Assembly (NCBI RefSeq): GCF_040126055.1
Contig: NZ_CP143541.1
Location: forward strand, 2,108,001 to 2,172,000
From: Pseudalkalibacillus sp. SCS-8
Lineage (GTDB): Bacteria > Bacillota > Bacilli > Bacillales > Fictibacillaceae
Reading direction: 5' to 3'
DNA length: 64,000 nt
The position numbers and the translations under genes were made by a program. The notes below the pieces were generated by a model. That model did no database searches. It saw only the letters and a list, made by a program, of their open reading frames with translations, and was not told the origin of the DNA. How positions within the stretch are numbered: position 1 is the first letter of the stretch; every line of letters begins with the position of its first letter. Below are positions 1 to 9,168 of this stretch, piece by piece.

Positions 1-856
1 CTAGGCCTAATTTATCCTCTTTAATTACTCCATCTAATCCTTCATCATTAGTTCTTTGAGTTACTTGACCATCTCCATACCCCATAACGGTCAATAATTC
101 TACTACAATGTCTTCAAATTTTATCCAATGGACATTTCTTAATTGTTTTAACAAGTTATCTGCTAACTCATTTGTCATATCGTTTAACTTTTCTTTCACG
201 ATTGTTAAAGGGTCAACCACTTTCTCTAATTCTTCAATCTCTTCCCTAATACCAATACTAGTTTCATTTAATAAATCAAGGCCATCATTAGTAATTTGGT
301 ATGTTAATTTATTGACTTCTTCTATATAATTCTCCTTTTTTAAGCTATACCTAACGCTTCGAACTCTAGATAGAAAAATAATGTCTGTATTATTTTCATA
401 TTTCATCGAGCGCTGTTCATCACTTAAATTAAAATGGTTTACTAATTTTTGTGTTATCTCGCTAGCAGAATATGCTTCTCCATCTTTAATAATTTCCAAA
501 TAAGGAATCATCATATCTCCAGATGATGGTAGTGTGTCTTTAATTTTTTCATCATATTCTTTATGTATTCGATCTATCTTGTGTTTATCGATTATTTGTT
601 GTTCATCTTGTTCGTTTTTTGGTATACCTTCTTTTATAATTATTGTTTTAATTTCAGGAATAGTTAGACCTGCTTCATTCATTTTCTTTAAGAATTTCAT
701 AATCCTTAATGATTCTTTAGTATACATAATTTTATTTTTAATCATGACAGTGGGGATATAATCTTTAAATTCTTTTACCCATCTTCTACCATTGGATTCA
801 GACCAACCAACTAACTCAGACATTTTAGTTTTAGAAAGTAATTTACTAGTGTTCAA
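1..856 (-). CDS. Mrr-type restriction endonuclease with MerR-like N-terminus (partial, cut by left edge)
   Basis: The reading frame is open for 285 codons from a TTG at 856 and runs off the window. Residues 1-75 look like a MerR-type winged helix (KMSELVGWSESNGRRWVKE). Residues 115-200 resemble the Mrr N-terminal domain (MMIPYLEIIKDGEAYSASEI, then RVRSVRYSLKKENY and YQITNDGLDLL). From about residue 235 the Mrr catalytic domain begins (KFEDIVVELLTVMGYG, then DEGLDGVI, with Asp275 the probable catalytic acid). The QxK part of the site lies beyond the edge. By family, Mrr enzymes cleave modified DNA (type IV restriction). The TTG is preferred because AAGGGTGGGG lies just upstream; an in-frame ATG at 823 is the alternative. 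The gene is much more AT-rich than the rest of the window, which suggests horizontal acquisition. The Mrr assignment is firm; the role of the N-terminal domain is inferred. Confidence 0.82.
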   Translation of the reverse strand, partial: MNTSKLLSKTKMSELVGWSESNGRRWVKEFKDYIPTVMIKNKIMYTKESLRIMKFLKKMNEAGLTIPEIKTIIIKEGIPKNEQDEQQIIDKHKIDRIHKEYDEKIKDTLPSSGDMMIPYLEIIKDGEAYSASEITQKLVNHFNLSDEQRSMKYENNTDIIFLSRVRSVRYSLKKENYIEEVNKLTYQITNDGLDLLNETSIGIREEIEELEKVVDPLTIVKEKLNDMTNELADNLLKQLRNVHWIKFEDIVVELLTVMGYGDGQVTQRTNDEGLDGVIKEDKLGL

Positions 857-978
857 TATTCCCCACCCTTTGTACTTATTATTGAATTGCATACCCTTTA
901 GAAATCTTATAAACTATATATGTATCATTTATATTAACATAAAATTCCATAATATTATCTTGTAATGTAAATAGACTA

Positions 979-1000
979 TCCTTATTAATGGATAGCCCCC
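979..1000 (-). terminator. possible weak hairpin after the VOC gene
   Basis: Inverted repeat CTATCC/GGATAG with an 8-nt loop, just downstream of the frameshifted VOC gene read on the minus strand. There is no clear T-run, so it is a weak candidate only. Confidence 0.3.
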
Positions 1001-1040
1001 TCTTAATGAATAGTACTCTAATTACAAGATTCATCGGTAT

Positions 1041-1399
1041 TTAATTTCCTACTAACACAAATACATTTCCATCTGGTGCTTGCATCACCGCCACGTGCCA
1101 CCTAAAGTATTAGAGAATGGAGATTGGATCCATTTAACTTCTGAATTTGATTTCAAAAATTCGTAGGTCTCCCGTACATCTTCAACTACAATTTCAGTTT
1201 CAGCGAGTTTTAAACTAGGGTTGTTCTTTAAAACCAATTCTGTATTTCCATCAGGATAACTCATACCAATAAGCTTCCACTGTTTGTCTGTGTCTTGAAA
1301 AGCTTCCCAAGACTTTGTTAGCCCTAACGATTGATAGAACTTTACTGATTTTTGGATGTTTTCTGTATAAATTGCAACACACTCAATTCTTTTCCACAT
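1041..1399 (-). pseudogene. VOC/glyoxalase family protein, frameshifted near its 3' end
   Basis: The protein starts at ATG 1399 (MWKRIECVAIYTENIQKSV), preceded by GAGAGGAATG, and has the beta-alpha-beta pattern of the vicinal-oxygen-chelate fold. The reading frame ends early at 1085 with GGTWR. If one base is added near 1091-1098, translation continues as HVAVMQAPDGNVFVLVGN and stops at TAA 1041-1043. That is the typical C-terminal strand of this family, including the region of the last metal ligand. A single-base deletion is therefore likely, either a real mutation or a sequencing error. The open frame can be extended upstream to 1537, but the extra residues are hydrophobic, unlike the family, and have no good ribosome site. 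The substrate is unknown. Confidence 0.72.
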
Positions 1400-1550
1400 A
1401 AACCATTCATTCCTCTCTAAGGAAACCCAGATCTGTCCCTTTTCTTGAAGACTCCATTTCAAGATATTCTCATAGTAAGCTGAGTACAAACAGAACAAAT
1501 GAAAAAAGAAATACCAAAAAACCAATGCAACAACCATTGGTGCTATCAGC

Positions 1551-2654
1551 TTAAAATTCCTCTAGATTGTTTATTTCATAAACTGCCTGTTCAGCTGCCA
1601 AGAGTGCACCTTCAAGATGACCACCATATTGAGAATTAGCTTCTGTACCAGCAAAAACAATTTTCTTACTCCATACCCCTGATTTTGGTGGTTGACCATA
1701 GCTTGGAAAATCACTAAGCGGGACTAAATCGTCCTCAGCAGCCGTTTCAGCATCTTTGGACCAATCCTTGTAAAGGATAGCCTTTACATTTTGAGCAGAG
1801 GCTCCAAACAGTCTGACTAATTGATCAATGACCAGATATAAAAGTTTATCCTCACCCATTTCATGACGCGATTTCGCCGGCATGCCAAAGAATCCAAATA
1901 ATGCACCAGAACCCGTTTCGGGAGATGCATCATGGATTTCTTGTAAGGGTCCAACCCAGCTTGTAGCAAATCCAGAGAGTCCTGACTTCCTCCAAAAAGG
2001 ACGGTCATAGACGGCAATGGCCTTAGCCTGTCCTCCCATCCAAGTAGGTTTGCTTATTAGGTCAGTTATCATATTTTTGGGTAATGAAGGAGAAAAATGA
2101 ATATGGCGCGCCACAATCCGGGGCGGTAATGCTAGGATAACAGCTCTTGCCGAAACTTCTTTTCTCGTACCATCAGCCTGAGCTACTACAACCTTGATTG
2201 CACCGTCTTCATCAAGTCGTATTTCTGTAACTCGCTTTTCAAGCTCGACTATTCCTGAAGGAATCGTATCTGCTACAGCATCAATAAGAGACTGCACCCC
2301 ACCTATGAAACGAATTGACCTTGCACTCGAATTTTCTGGAAGAACATAACGCTCTGGGGGAATGTTTTGGGATCGTTCTGAAAGCATTGCCCCTTTTGAG
2401 TACTGGGGGAACGTCCCTACATTCAGTTCTTTAACAAGGCTGGTAATTGTGCTTTCATACTGCGGCCAGTACCATGTTGGACCGAGGTCAAATTTTCCTA
2501 AGTCAGGTTTATTTGGATCTGAAGAACTCAAGACCCTACCGCCAATCCTATCTCTTGCTTCTAGCACCTTACAATTGGTGCCTTCTGCAGCTAGTAGAGA
2601 CGCTGCGCGAAGGCCACTTAAACCAGCACCAATAATGACTACAGGATTGTTCAA
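1551..2654 (-). CDS. flavin amine oxidase (monoamine oxidase-like)
   Basis: A 367-residue FAD-dependent amine oxidase-family protein. The N-terminal Rossmann motif is VVIIGAGLSGLRAA, followed by EARDRIGGR, the typical second FAD-contact segment. The C-terminal FAD motif is IVFAGTEANSQYGGHLEGAL. The family oxidises primary or secondary amines to imines with release of hydrogen peroxide; the actual substrate cannot be told. TTG at 2654 is chosen as start because AAGGAGG lies seven bases before it; a TTG at 2672 would place the start inside the ribosome site. The protein is rather short for the family (about 450 residues), with a compact substrate domain. It stands alone between the VOC gene and the PHP phosphatase, in a region of accessory character. 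Confidence 0.85.
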   Translation of the reverse strand: MNNPVVIIGAGLSGLRAASLLAAEGTNCKVLEARDRIGGRVLSSSDPNKPDLGKFDLGPTWYWPQYESTITSLVKELNVGTFPQYSKGAMLSERSQNIPPERYVLPENSSARSIRFIGGVQSLIDAVADTIPSGIVELEKRVTEIRLDEDGAIKVVVAQADGTRKEVSARAVILALPPRIVARHIHFSPSLPKNMITDLISKPTWMGGQAKAIAVYDRPFWRKSGLSGFATSWVGPLQEIHDASPETGSGALFGFFGMPAKSRHEMGEDKLLYLVIDQLVRLFGASAQNVKAILYKDWSKDAETAAEDDLVPLSDFPSYGQPPKSGVWSKKIVFAGTEANSQYGGHLEGALLAAEQAVYEINNLEEF

Positions 2655-2744
2655 CTTCCTCCCTCCTTCCAATGATGTGTAAAGTGGTTGTTTTTATGTC
2701 CAATTATTGCAAACCCCGTAGACGAATTCAATCTTTATTACATA

Positions 2745-2780
2745 TGAAAGGGAGCTTATCTGAAATTCAGATAAGCCCCC
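2745..2780 (-). terminator. intrinsic terminator after PHP phosphatase
   Basis: Read on the minus strand, a long stem GCTTATCTGAA/TTCAGATAAGC with flanking G and C runs is followed by CTTTCAT. It lies about 40 bases after the stop of the PHP gene. Confidence 0.65.
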
Positions 2781-2818
2781 ATTTATTGAGTAACAATTTA
2801 TTAGTTTGGAACACATTT

Positions 2819-3631
2819 TCACCCTAACGGAACTTCTTTCCGTTTTCCTTTTTCAAAGGTCATTAACGTACGATAGCCGACTGAACGTGCGAATTCAACT
2901 GCTTCATCATAAGCGTACCCGACGTGCTGTGGAAAATGTGCATCTGAAGACAAAACGATCGGTATGCCTTTGTGATACGCCATTTTCAAGAGCTCCTTAT
3001 CAGGATAAAGTTGTTTGACAGGCTTCCGTAAACCGGCTGTACTGATTTCAATACACGTTTTGGAGTCTTTCAGAGCATCTGTCGCACGATCATATTGCTC
3101 TAGGAGAAATTCCCGGTTTTCCGGAATATGCTTGAAAATCTTCACGAGATCGATATGTCCGATGATATCGAATAGATCCGATTGCGCTAATGTCACGACC
3201 TGATCAAAATAGCTGCGATAGGTTTCATGAAGGTCTCTTCGCGTCCATTCATCCTTAAATTCAGCGAGATCGATTCCGAAATCATCCACCCAATGAATCG
3301 AGCCAATGACATAATCGAAATCATATTGTTTTATGAATGTCTCCATTTCCTTATGCTTTCCGGGTGTATAATCCATCTCGATCGACATCCGCACGTCGAT
3401 GTCTTGTCTCCACGCATCTTCAAACAGAGCAACATAGTCTCTCATATCATAATACCGTCGTTCATCGACCCATGGGTTCGATAATATGTCGGCAGTTTGA
3501 TAGAAATGGTAGGCATGCTCTGAAATCCCAAAATGTTCGATTCCTTTCGCTTCAGCGCTTTGAGTGAATTGTTTCAAGTAATCTAACGTCAAAGATCCAT
3601 TCTCCAAATGGTTATGGTAATCCGTCAGCAT
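2819..3631 (-). CDS. hisJ: PHP-domain histidinol-phosphatase family protein
   Basis: A 270-residue PHP phosphoesterase. The first metal-binding motif is at the extreme N-terminus (DYHNH, residues 4-8). Further metal ligands are visible as GISEHAYHF, GSIHW, GHIDLV and SSDAHF. Length and motif order match the HisJ/HisK type of histidinol-phosphatase (about 268 residues in B. subtilis), which hydrolyses L-histidinol phosphate in histidine synthesis. No other his gene is adjacent, so another phosphomonoester substrate is possible. The ATG at 3631 follows GGAGGGGTGATGAG. The gene lies 88 bases after resE and ends in its own terminator. Confidence 0.8.
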   Translation of the reverse strand: MLTDYHNHLENGSLTLDYLKQFTQSAEAKGIEHFGISEHAYHFYQTADILSNPWVDERRYYDMRDYVALFEDAWRQDIDVRMSIEMDYTPGKHKEMETFIKQYDFDYVIGSIHWVDDFGIDLAEFKDEWTRRDLHETYRSYFDQVVTLAQSDLFDIIGHIDLVKIFKHIPENREFLLEQYDRATDALKDSKTCIEISTAGLRKPVKQLYPDKELLKMAYHKGIPIVLSSDAHFPQHVGYAYDEAVEFARSVGYRTLMTFEKGKRKEVPLG

Positions 3632-3694
3632 CTCATCACCCCTCCATCCTCGGCTCCAGCTTCGGTTTCGCTTTTACCACGTTTGGCTGAACGT

Positions 3695-3708
3695 GTTCCA
3701 TATGGAAC
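3695..3708. repeat. 14-bp perfect palindrome between resE and the PHP gene
   Basis: GTTCCATATGGAAC is a perfect palindrome in the short gap after resE. It could be a protein-binding site or a small RNA hairpin. No T-run follows. Confidence 0.4.
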
Positions 3709-3719
3709 AAGATTAATCG

Positions 3720-5522
3720 TCAATTTTTATTTTCTTCATGATCGAAATGTGGAATATGGAAGGAAAATGTCGTCCCTTCCCCTACTTTACTATGAACAGA
3801 TATTTTTCCTCCATGAGAGTCAACGATATTCTTTGCGATGGCAAGACCTAGCCCAGTACCGGATCGGCCACGGGTTCGAGCTTTATCAGCTTTATAGAAG
3901 CGTTCAAATACGAATGGCAGGTCTTCTTTCGGAATTCCGGATCCTGTATCTTTCACTTCAACATACGTCCCATCGGATTGATCCATGACTTTTACTTGAA
4001 CATGGCCTCCTTTGTTCGTATGTCGAATGGCATTGTCTACAAGATTTGTCATCACTTGCTCTAAACGATCTGGATCGCCGTACATGATGGACGAATGGTC
4101 CGGTTTCTGAAGCTCTAGACTGATTTCCCTTTCCTTTGAAAGACCCTGGAACTTCCTTACAACCCGTGGGAAGAATTCATCCACTTTGATTTCCATCTTT
4201 TCCAATGAAACGTGCCCTGCTTCCATACGTGCTAAATCGAGCAGCTCATTGACGAGTCTCCCCATCCTCAACGATTCATCATAAATGATTTGGGCGATAT
4301 CCTTCTTTTCGGCCTCAGTCGCAGCAATATCATCAATGATCGCTTCACTGTACCCTTGGAGCATGGCAATCGGGGTTCTGAGCTCATGGGAAACATTCGC
4401 AATGAAGTCTTTCCGCAGCTTGTCATGTTGGCGTTCATCGGTCATATCCCGAAAGACAGCTACTGCCCCCCGGACATAAGCTTGGTTATATAACGGTGTC
4501 ATAACGACGACCCAGCTACGTCCCTGGAGCTCGATCTCTGTCATCTGTTCCTTCTCCAAGTTCACGACTCTTCGGAAAAGATCATTGATTTGTTCAGGAA
4601 GAACTTCTCCTTCGGACTCCTCTTTCATCCCTTGTTCGTAATACCATGCTTGAATGAAACGTTCGGACGGTGGATTCGTCACAAGGATCTTTCCTTTTCG
4701 ATCGAGGGTGATGACCCCATCTGCCATACTGCTCAAAATGCTCGACAGCTGTTCCTTTTCTTGACTTAGAGCGGTGATGTTATTTTTCAATTTTCTCCCC
4801 ATCCGATTGAAGGATAAAGCCAGCTCTCCGATCTCGTCATGAGTCAGGATGGGAACCTTCGTATCGAATTTCCCCTGTGCAACCTCAAGTGCCGCTTCAC
4901 GCATACGTCGTAATGGAGCTGTGATTCTTGTAGAAAGGAAGAATGCGAAAATGGTTGTAAGAATAATGGCAATTCCAGCAGAAAAATAAATGATTTGTTT
5001 CGCCTTCTTGTTCGTTTCTTGGATCAGATCCAAAGACTGATAGATGAATACAGCTCCTCTTTCATTTGAACTGAGCTGGACAGGCTTCCCGACGATCAGG
5101 ATCTCATTCGATTCGGTGTCATTTCCCTCTTCTAATGGAAATGCTCCTTGTACGCTCACTGCCTCACCTTTTTTCAAAACCCTTGAGAGTTCTTCATCCT
5201 TCAAAAACAACGAGTATGGAAGAAGCTCCAAATCAGTCTGATCCGAAGCATGCGCAAACCTCAAATCTTCTCCGAGGATGATAATATTGCTGGAATGGGC
5301 ATCGACTACCGAAGAGACAGTCTCTTCGGAGCTTTCAAACCGGTCATCCTCCTCAATCACTTCAACCAAAGAACCAGCTAGCTGAGACAGCTGGACTTTT
5401 GCATTATCTACAATTAAATCTTCAAAGAACTGTAAAAGTAATACAGTCAATATGAATAAAACGACCGAAACAAGCAGAAGGATGGTACCCCAGAGCTTGC
5501 CGACGACACTTCTCCAAATCAT
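3720..5522 (-). CDS. resE: sensor histidine kinase ResE
   Basis: A 600-residue membrane sensor kinase that phosphorylates ResD. Domains in order: membrane segment about 10-31, an extracytoplasmic region to about 175, second membrane segment about 178-198, HAMP linker, PAS domain about 255-365, dimerisation domain with phospho-acceptor His379 (NVSHELRTP), then the ATPase domain with N box (NLVDNAIRH), DTGSGIP and GTGLGLAIAKN. In B. subtilis ResE controls respiration and anaerobic genes in response to oxygen limitation and nitric oxide. Its start overlaps the end of resD by four bases (ATGA), so the two are translationally coupled. Order and content match the res locus. Confidence 0.95.
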   Translation of the reverse strand: MIWRSVVGKLWGTILLLVSVVLFILTVLLLQFFEDLIVDNAKVQLSQLAGSLVEVIEEDDRFESSEETVSSVVDAHSSNIIILGEDLRFAHASDQTDLELLPYSLFLKDEELSRVLKKGEAVSVQGAFPLEEGNDTESNEILIVGKPVQLSSNERGAVFIYQSLDLIQETNKKAKQIIYFSAGIAIILTTIFAFFLSTRITAPLRRMREAALEVAQGKFDTKVPILTHDEIGELALSFNRMGRKLKNNITALSQEKEQLSSILSSMADGVITLDRKGKILVTNPPSERFIQAWYYEQGMKEESEGEVLPEQINDLFRRVVNLEKEQMTEIELQGRSWVVVMTPLYNQAYVRGAVAVFRDMTDERQHDKLRKDFIANVSHELRTPIAMLQGYSEAIIDDIAATEAEKKDIAQIIYDESLRMGRLVNELLDLARMEAGHVSLEKMEIKVDEFFPRVVRKFQGLSKEREISLELQKPDHSSIMYGDPDRLEQVMTNLVDNAIRHTNKGGHVQVKVMDQSDGTYVEVKDTGSGIPKEDLPFVFERFYKADKARTRGRSGTGLGLAIAKNIVDSHGGKISVHSKVGEGTTFSFHIPHFDHEENKN

Positions 5523-6238
5523 GAGCGTTCTTCCACCTCGAACTTATAGCCTACCCCCCAAACCGTTGAAATCATTGAAGCGGCATCACTCGATACACGG
5601 TTAAGTTTTTCGCGTAAACGCTTTACATGCGTATCGACCGTTCGAAGATCTCCGAAGAACTCATAATTCCAAACATCCTTTAAGAGCTGCTCACGTGAGT
5701 ATACTTTGTCAGGTGTCTTAGCGAGATAAAGCAAGAGCTCGTACTCTTTCGGTGTCAAATTGATTTCCTTCCCATCTGCCGTCACCCGGTGGGCATCATT
5801 ATCAATCGTCATGTGGGGAAAGACAAGGACATCTTTGCTGACTGTCTCTGTATGTAAATATTTAGTGGACGTTGAACGTCGTAATAATGCCTTTACACGA
5901 AGAACGACTTCCCTAGGACTGAACGGCTTTACAACATAATCATCCGCTCCTGCCTCAAATCCTTGGACACGATTGGACTCCTCGCCTTTAGCTGTCAACA
6001 TGATGATGGGCGTCGCTTTTTCCCTTCTCAACTTTTCACATACTTCAATCCCATCCATTTCAGGTAACATCAAGTCCAGAAGGATGATGTCAAACTCCGT
6101 TTCCAAGGCAGTGCTTAATGCGGTTTCTCCATCTTCTGCCTCGACGACTTCAAAATCTTCCCTTTCAAGGTACATGCGAAGCAATTTCCGGATTCTTTCC
6201 TCGTCATCGACAACTAGTACTCTTTGTTCTTTATCCAT
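5519..6238 (-). CDS. resD: two-component response regulator ResD
   Basis: A 239-residue OmpR/PhoB-type regulator, partner of ResE. The receiver domain has the acidic pocket DDE at 11-13, phospho-acceptor Asp55 (LLDLMLPEMDG) and Lys104 (VVKPFSPRE). The C-terminal winged helix (about 135-235) has the typical NLTPKEYELLLYLA and DTHVKRLREKL segments. In B. subtilis ResD activates resA, ctaA and genes of aerobic and anaerobic respiration. It lies between resC, from which a hairpin separates it, and resE, which it overlaps. Confidence 0.95.
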   Translation of the reverse strand: MDKEQRVLVVDDEERIRKLLRMYLEREDFEVVEAEDGETALSTALETEFDIILLDLMLPEMDGIEVCEKLRREKATPIIMLTAKGEESNRVQGFEAGADDYVVKPFSPREVVLRVKALLRRSTSTKYLHTETVSKDVLVFPHMTIDNDAHRVTADGKEINLTPKEYELLLYLAKTPDKVYSREQLLKDVWNYEFFGDLRTVDTHVKRLREKLNRVSSDAASMISTVWGVGYKFEVEERS

Positions 6239-6290
6239 CGTTCAAACCCTCCTGCATCATACATATCATTTATTGTTACCAAGTGACAAG

Positions 6291-6316
6291 AAAACCTCCA
6301 CGAAACGTGAAGGTTT
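6291..6316 (-). terminator. hairpin between resC and resD
   Basis: Stem of ten positions, one mismatched (AACCTTCACG/CGTGGAGGTT on the minus strand), with a 3-nt loop, directly after the resC stop. The T-run is stronger on the plus strand, so on the minus strand it may only attenuate read-through from resABC into resDE. Confidence 0.6.
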
Positions 6317-6320
6317 TTTT

Positions 6321-7511
6321 CTAGGCATACGAATGTAGGCCGGCAATCACAAGGTTCACTGCAATCAAGTTAAACATGATGATAACAAATCCTAGCACAC
6401 AAAGCCATGCTGACCGTTCACCATGCCAGTCCCTTGTAAGTCGTAAATGAAGATAAGCGGCGTAGAACAAGAATGTAATCAACGCCCACACTTCTTTTGG
6501 ATCCCATCCCCAGAATCTTGTCCAGGCTTCCTGTGCCCAAATCATCGCAAACACAAGTGCACCTAAAGTGAATACCGGGAATCCGATTGCCACAGCCCGA
6601 TAGCTGATTTCATCTACTAATTCCGTATTGATATTTTTCAGCATTGGTTTCAGGGAGGCCCCTAACCGCTGGCGTAGAAACAGCCTCAAAAGTCCGTAAA
6701 GGATGAGACCGGATAATAAGGACCAGATGAACGTGTTCAGCTTTTTAGGAGCGTCCACACCTTCCATCCATGCTGGGGCTTCAAAGATCGGACCGAAATT
6801 GCCTTCCGTCAGCATCTTGCCTTCATGGGGTCCTGCGATTGCTGGCATTTCATATACGAGTTCAGCTTTCGTATCATTTTCATTGACCCATTCGAAAGTT
6901 GTTTGGTAATCCATCAAACCAAAGGATATGGAAACAAGAATGAATCCGAGTGTACTCAATAACGTATAAAGGACGAATTCCAACCAACCTGTCTTCTTCG
7001 AACCTTTCGATTGATCAATCGTTGCAATCAAATAAATGAGTCCGGCAACGAAAGAAATCGCAAGTATTCCTTCCCCTAAAGCAGCTGTCGTAACGTGGAT
7101 CTTCAGCCAGTTACTTTGAAGAGCAGGAATCAATGGCTCGATTTCACGAGGAAACATGCTCGCATATGCAATGATGAGCAATGCAATCGGCATCGCAAAA
7201 ACACCTAGTACGTTCAATCGATAAATTGCATAGATGACAATGAATCCGAGTACCATCATCATCCCGAAAAACGTCGTAAATTCGAATAAGTTACTGACAG
7301 GAGCATGCCCGGAAGCAATCCAGCGCGTAATGAAATAACCGAGCTGGGATAGGAAGCCGACAATCGATAGGATATATCCCCAGCGCCCCCACTTGCTCAT
7401 GGATTCTCCTTTATCAGCTTTCTTATCCGTCAACGCCACAGCAAAGACAGCAGTAGCGATAAAATAAATGATGAATGCAGCATATAAGAGGCTGCTACTT
7501 ATTTCAGCCAA
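6321..7511 (-). CDS. resC: cytochrome c biogenesis protein ResC (CcsA/CcsB family)
   Basis: A 396-residue polytopic membrane protein. The C-terminal half carries the conserved tryptophan-rich signature [18 protein letters not shown], which in this family handles haem, plus a histidine near the C-terminus (AGLHSYA). With ResB it forms the System II cytochrome c synthase that attaches haem to apocytochrome CXXCH motifs on the outer face of the membrane. It follows resB by 19 bases and belongs to the resABC transcription unit. Length is close to B. subtilis ResC (about 390). Confidence 0.94.
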   Translation of the reverse strand: MAEISSSLLYAAFIIYFIATAVFAVALTDKKADKGESMSKWGRWGYILSIVGFLSQLGYFITRWIASGHAPVSNLFEFTTFFGMMMVLGFIVIYAIYRLNVLGVFAMPIALLIIAYASMFPREIEPLIPALQSNWLKIHVTTAALGEGILAISFVAGLIYLIATIDQSKGSKKTGWLEFVLYTLLSTLGFILVSISFGLMDYQTTFEWVNENDTKAELVYEMPAIAGPHEGKMLTEGNFGPIFEAPAWMEGVDAPKKLNTFIWSLLSGLILYGLLRLFLRQRLGASLKPMLKNINTELVDEISYRAVAIGFPVFTLGALVFAMIWAQEAWTRFWGWDPKEVWALITFLFYAAYLHLRLTRDWHGERSAWLCVLGFVIIMFNLIAVNLVIAGLHSYA

Positions 7512-7530
7512 TGTATTTCCTCCTTCCTAT

Positions 7531-9156
7531 CTATCTTTTTCTCTCTTGATCATGCTGATCGATGATTTGATTCAATTGAAGTTTAGACGTGACGTCAGAC
7601 AATTCACGTTTAATGCCATGCCAATTCTTGTTCGTATGAGCAGCTACCCACACTTCGTCATCCTTCAGCTTCAACCAAATCCGTCTATGATTCCAATATA
7701 AGCCTTGTACAACACCAATCATGAAGATGATCCCACCGATGAAAATAATCGGAAGTGTATAATCACGATTGACCGTAAGACCGGTGATGAAATCTGTTTC
7801 GACACCATTAAAAGCGATCTTGTATTGATTGTCCCCTGATGCTTCAAGATTTTGCCGAATCCCGATAAAAGCAATTTCACCCTCAGGTGTTTCTGGGGTA
7901 ATCATATTAAAAATGAAAGCAGGGTTATTTGGATTTGGAGTCTTAGTAGCTGGTTCACCCTGTTCCTTGTTGAAGTAGAAATCCGGATAATAGTCTTTAA
8001 GGATGACCTTGTTCCCGTTTCCTAAGTCATATTTGTCTTTAGGATTCTGCAGATCGACTGTAAATTCACCGACCGGCTTTTCCGTTTCCTTGTTCTGAAG
8101 CTGGAAACTCATTTCACTCATTTCTTGTCTGTAGTCCACCTGGTAGACGGAAAAACCATCAAATTGCAATGGACGGTTCACCTGGATCGGGTATTCCTTT
8201 ACTTTCGTAAGGTCCGGTTTAGCCCCAGGCAGCTTTTCCCCTGCTTTATAGAGGGTCACATCACTCTGGTAATTTTTAATGACCGATCCGCCTACTCTTT
8301 TGATCGCCTCTGCATAGCGTTCCTCTTCAGGGTCATAGGTTTCAACCACGAATTTTTCATGCTTTAGATAATATTGGTGGTCGGTCCCTTTAATTGCGAC
8401 CGTTTCGCCTTCTCGGACCCAAATATCCTCGTCGATATACATCCCAGGGACAATCCGCAGCATCGTTCCAAGAAGGAAAATGATGAGACCGACATGGTTC
8501 ACATAAGGCCCCCATCTTGAAAAACGTCCTTTTTCAGCGAGGATATTACCATTCTCACGACGAACATGATAACGCTTTTCTTTCAATCGAAAAACGACCT
8601 CATCCATGAATTGTTCCTCATCTTCAGGTCGCTTCGACGTCCCAAACATTCGCTGTCTTTTCAGGAAGTTATCATGCTTTGAAACTCGTTGATTCTTCAA
8701 TGAGCGATAAAGTGGAATACCTCGATCGATACTTGCGACAGTTATTGATACCCCGATCAAACCAAGAAGAAGTACGAACCACCAAGAACTATAGAGTTCA
8801 TGGAAACCTAACAGATAATAGATTTCGCCTAGAACACCATACTCATCTTCATAATAAGCAGCGACATTCGTCACCGTCTTGGGGATGTACATTTTTTGCG
8901 GAAAGATCGTCCCGATTGCAGACGCAATCAACGTGATGACGATCAACCATACTCCTACTTTGACGCTTGAGAAGAAATTCCATGTTTTATCGATAAAATT
9001 CGTGTTATAGGTTTGGGAACGTCTTGCCGTCCCTTCATACCTCATGTTCAATAATTTTTCATCATTCGTCTCATCTTGGATTGGTTTTCCGCAGGACTCG
9101 CAGAGGATCGTTCCGTAGGGATTCAGATGGCCACATTCGCACTTAATCTTCTCCAT
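7531..9156 (-). CDS. resB: cytochrome c biogenesis protein ResB
   Basis: A 541-residue System II partner of ResC. The N-terminus has a zinc-ribbon-like CECGHLNPYG...CESCG before the first membrane segment, then several transmembrane helices (about 70-95, 125-145, 215-235) and a large extracytoplasmic domain to about residue 470. A last helix is near 473-493 (LPIIFIGGIIFMIGVV). It is thought to help deliver haem and reduced apocytochrome. It starts 12 bases after resA ends. Family and synteny are unambiguous. Confidence 0.93.
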   Translation of the reverse strand: MEKIKCECGHLNPYGTILCESCGKPIQDETNDEKLLNMRYEGTARRSQTYNTNFIDKTWNFFSSVKVGVWLIVITLIASAIGTIFPQKMYIPKTVTNVAAYYEDEYGVLGEIYYLLGFHELYSSWWFVLLLGLIGVSITVASIDRGIPLYRSLKNQRVSKHDNFLKRQRMFGTSKRPEDEEQFMDEVVFRLKEKRYHVRRENGNILAEKGRFSRWGPYVNHVGLIIFLLGTMLRIVPGMYIDEDIWVREGETVAIKGTDHQYYLKHEKFVVETYDPEEERYAEAIKRVGGSVIKNYQSDVTLYKAGEKLPGAKPDLTKVKEYPIQVNRPLQFDGFSVYQVDYRQEMSEMSFQLQNKETEKPVGEFTVDLQNPKDKYDLGNGNKVILKDYYPDFYFNKEQGEPATKTPNPNNPAFIFNMITPETPEGEIAFIGIRQNLEASGDNQYKIAFNGVETDFITGLTVNRDYTLPIIFIGGIIFMIGVVQGLYWNHRRIWLKLKDDEVWVAAHTNKNWHGIKRELSDVTSKLQLNQIIDQHDQERKR

Positions 9157-9168
9157 TTGAACACCCCA

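Noticed and set aside
108..761. Two short plus-strand frames in the first 800 bases
   Set aside because: Both are antisense of the Mrr-type gene, whose translation matches known domains.
1400..1537. N-terminal extension of the VOC protein to 1537
   Set aside because: Aromatic/hydrophobic residues unlike the family; a good ribosome site stands before ATG 1399.
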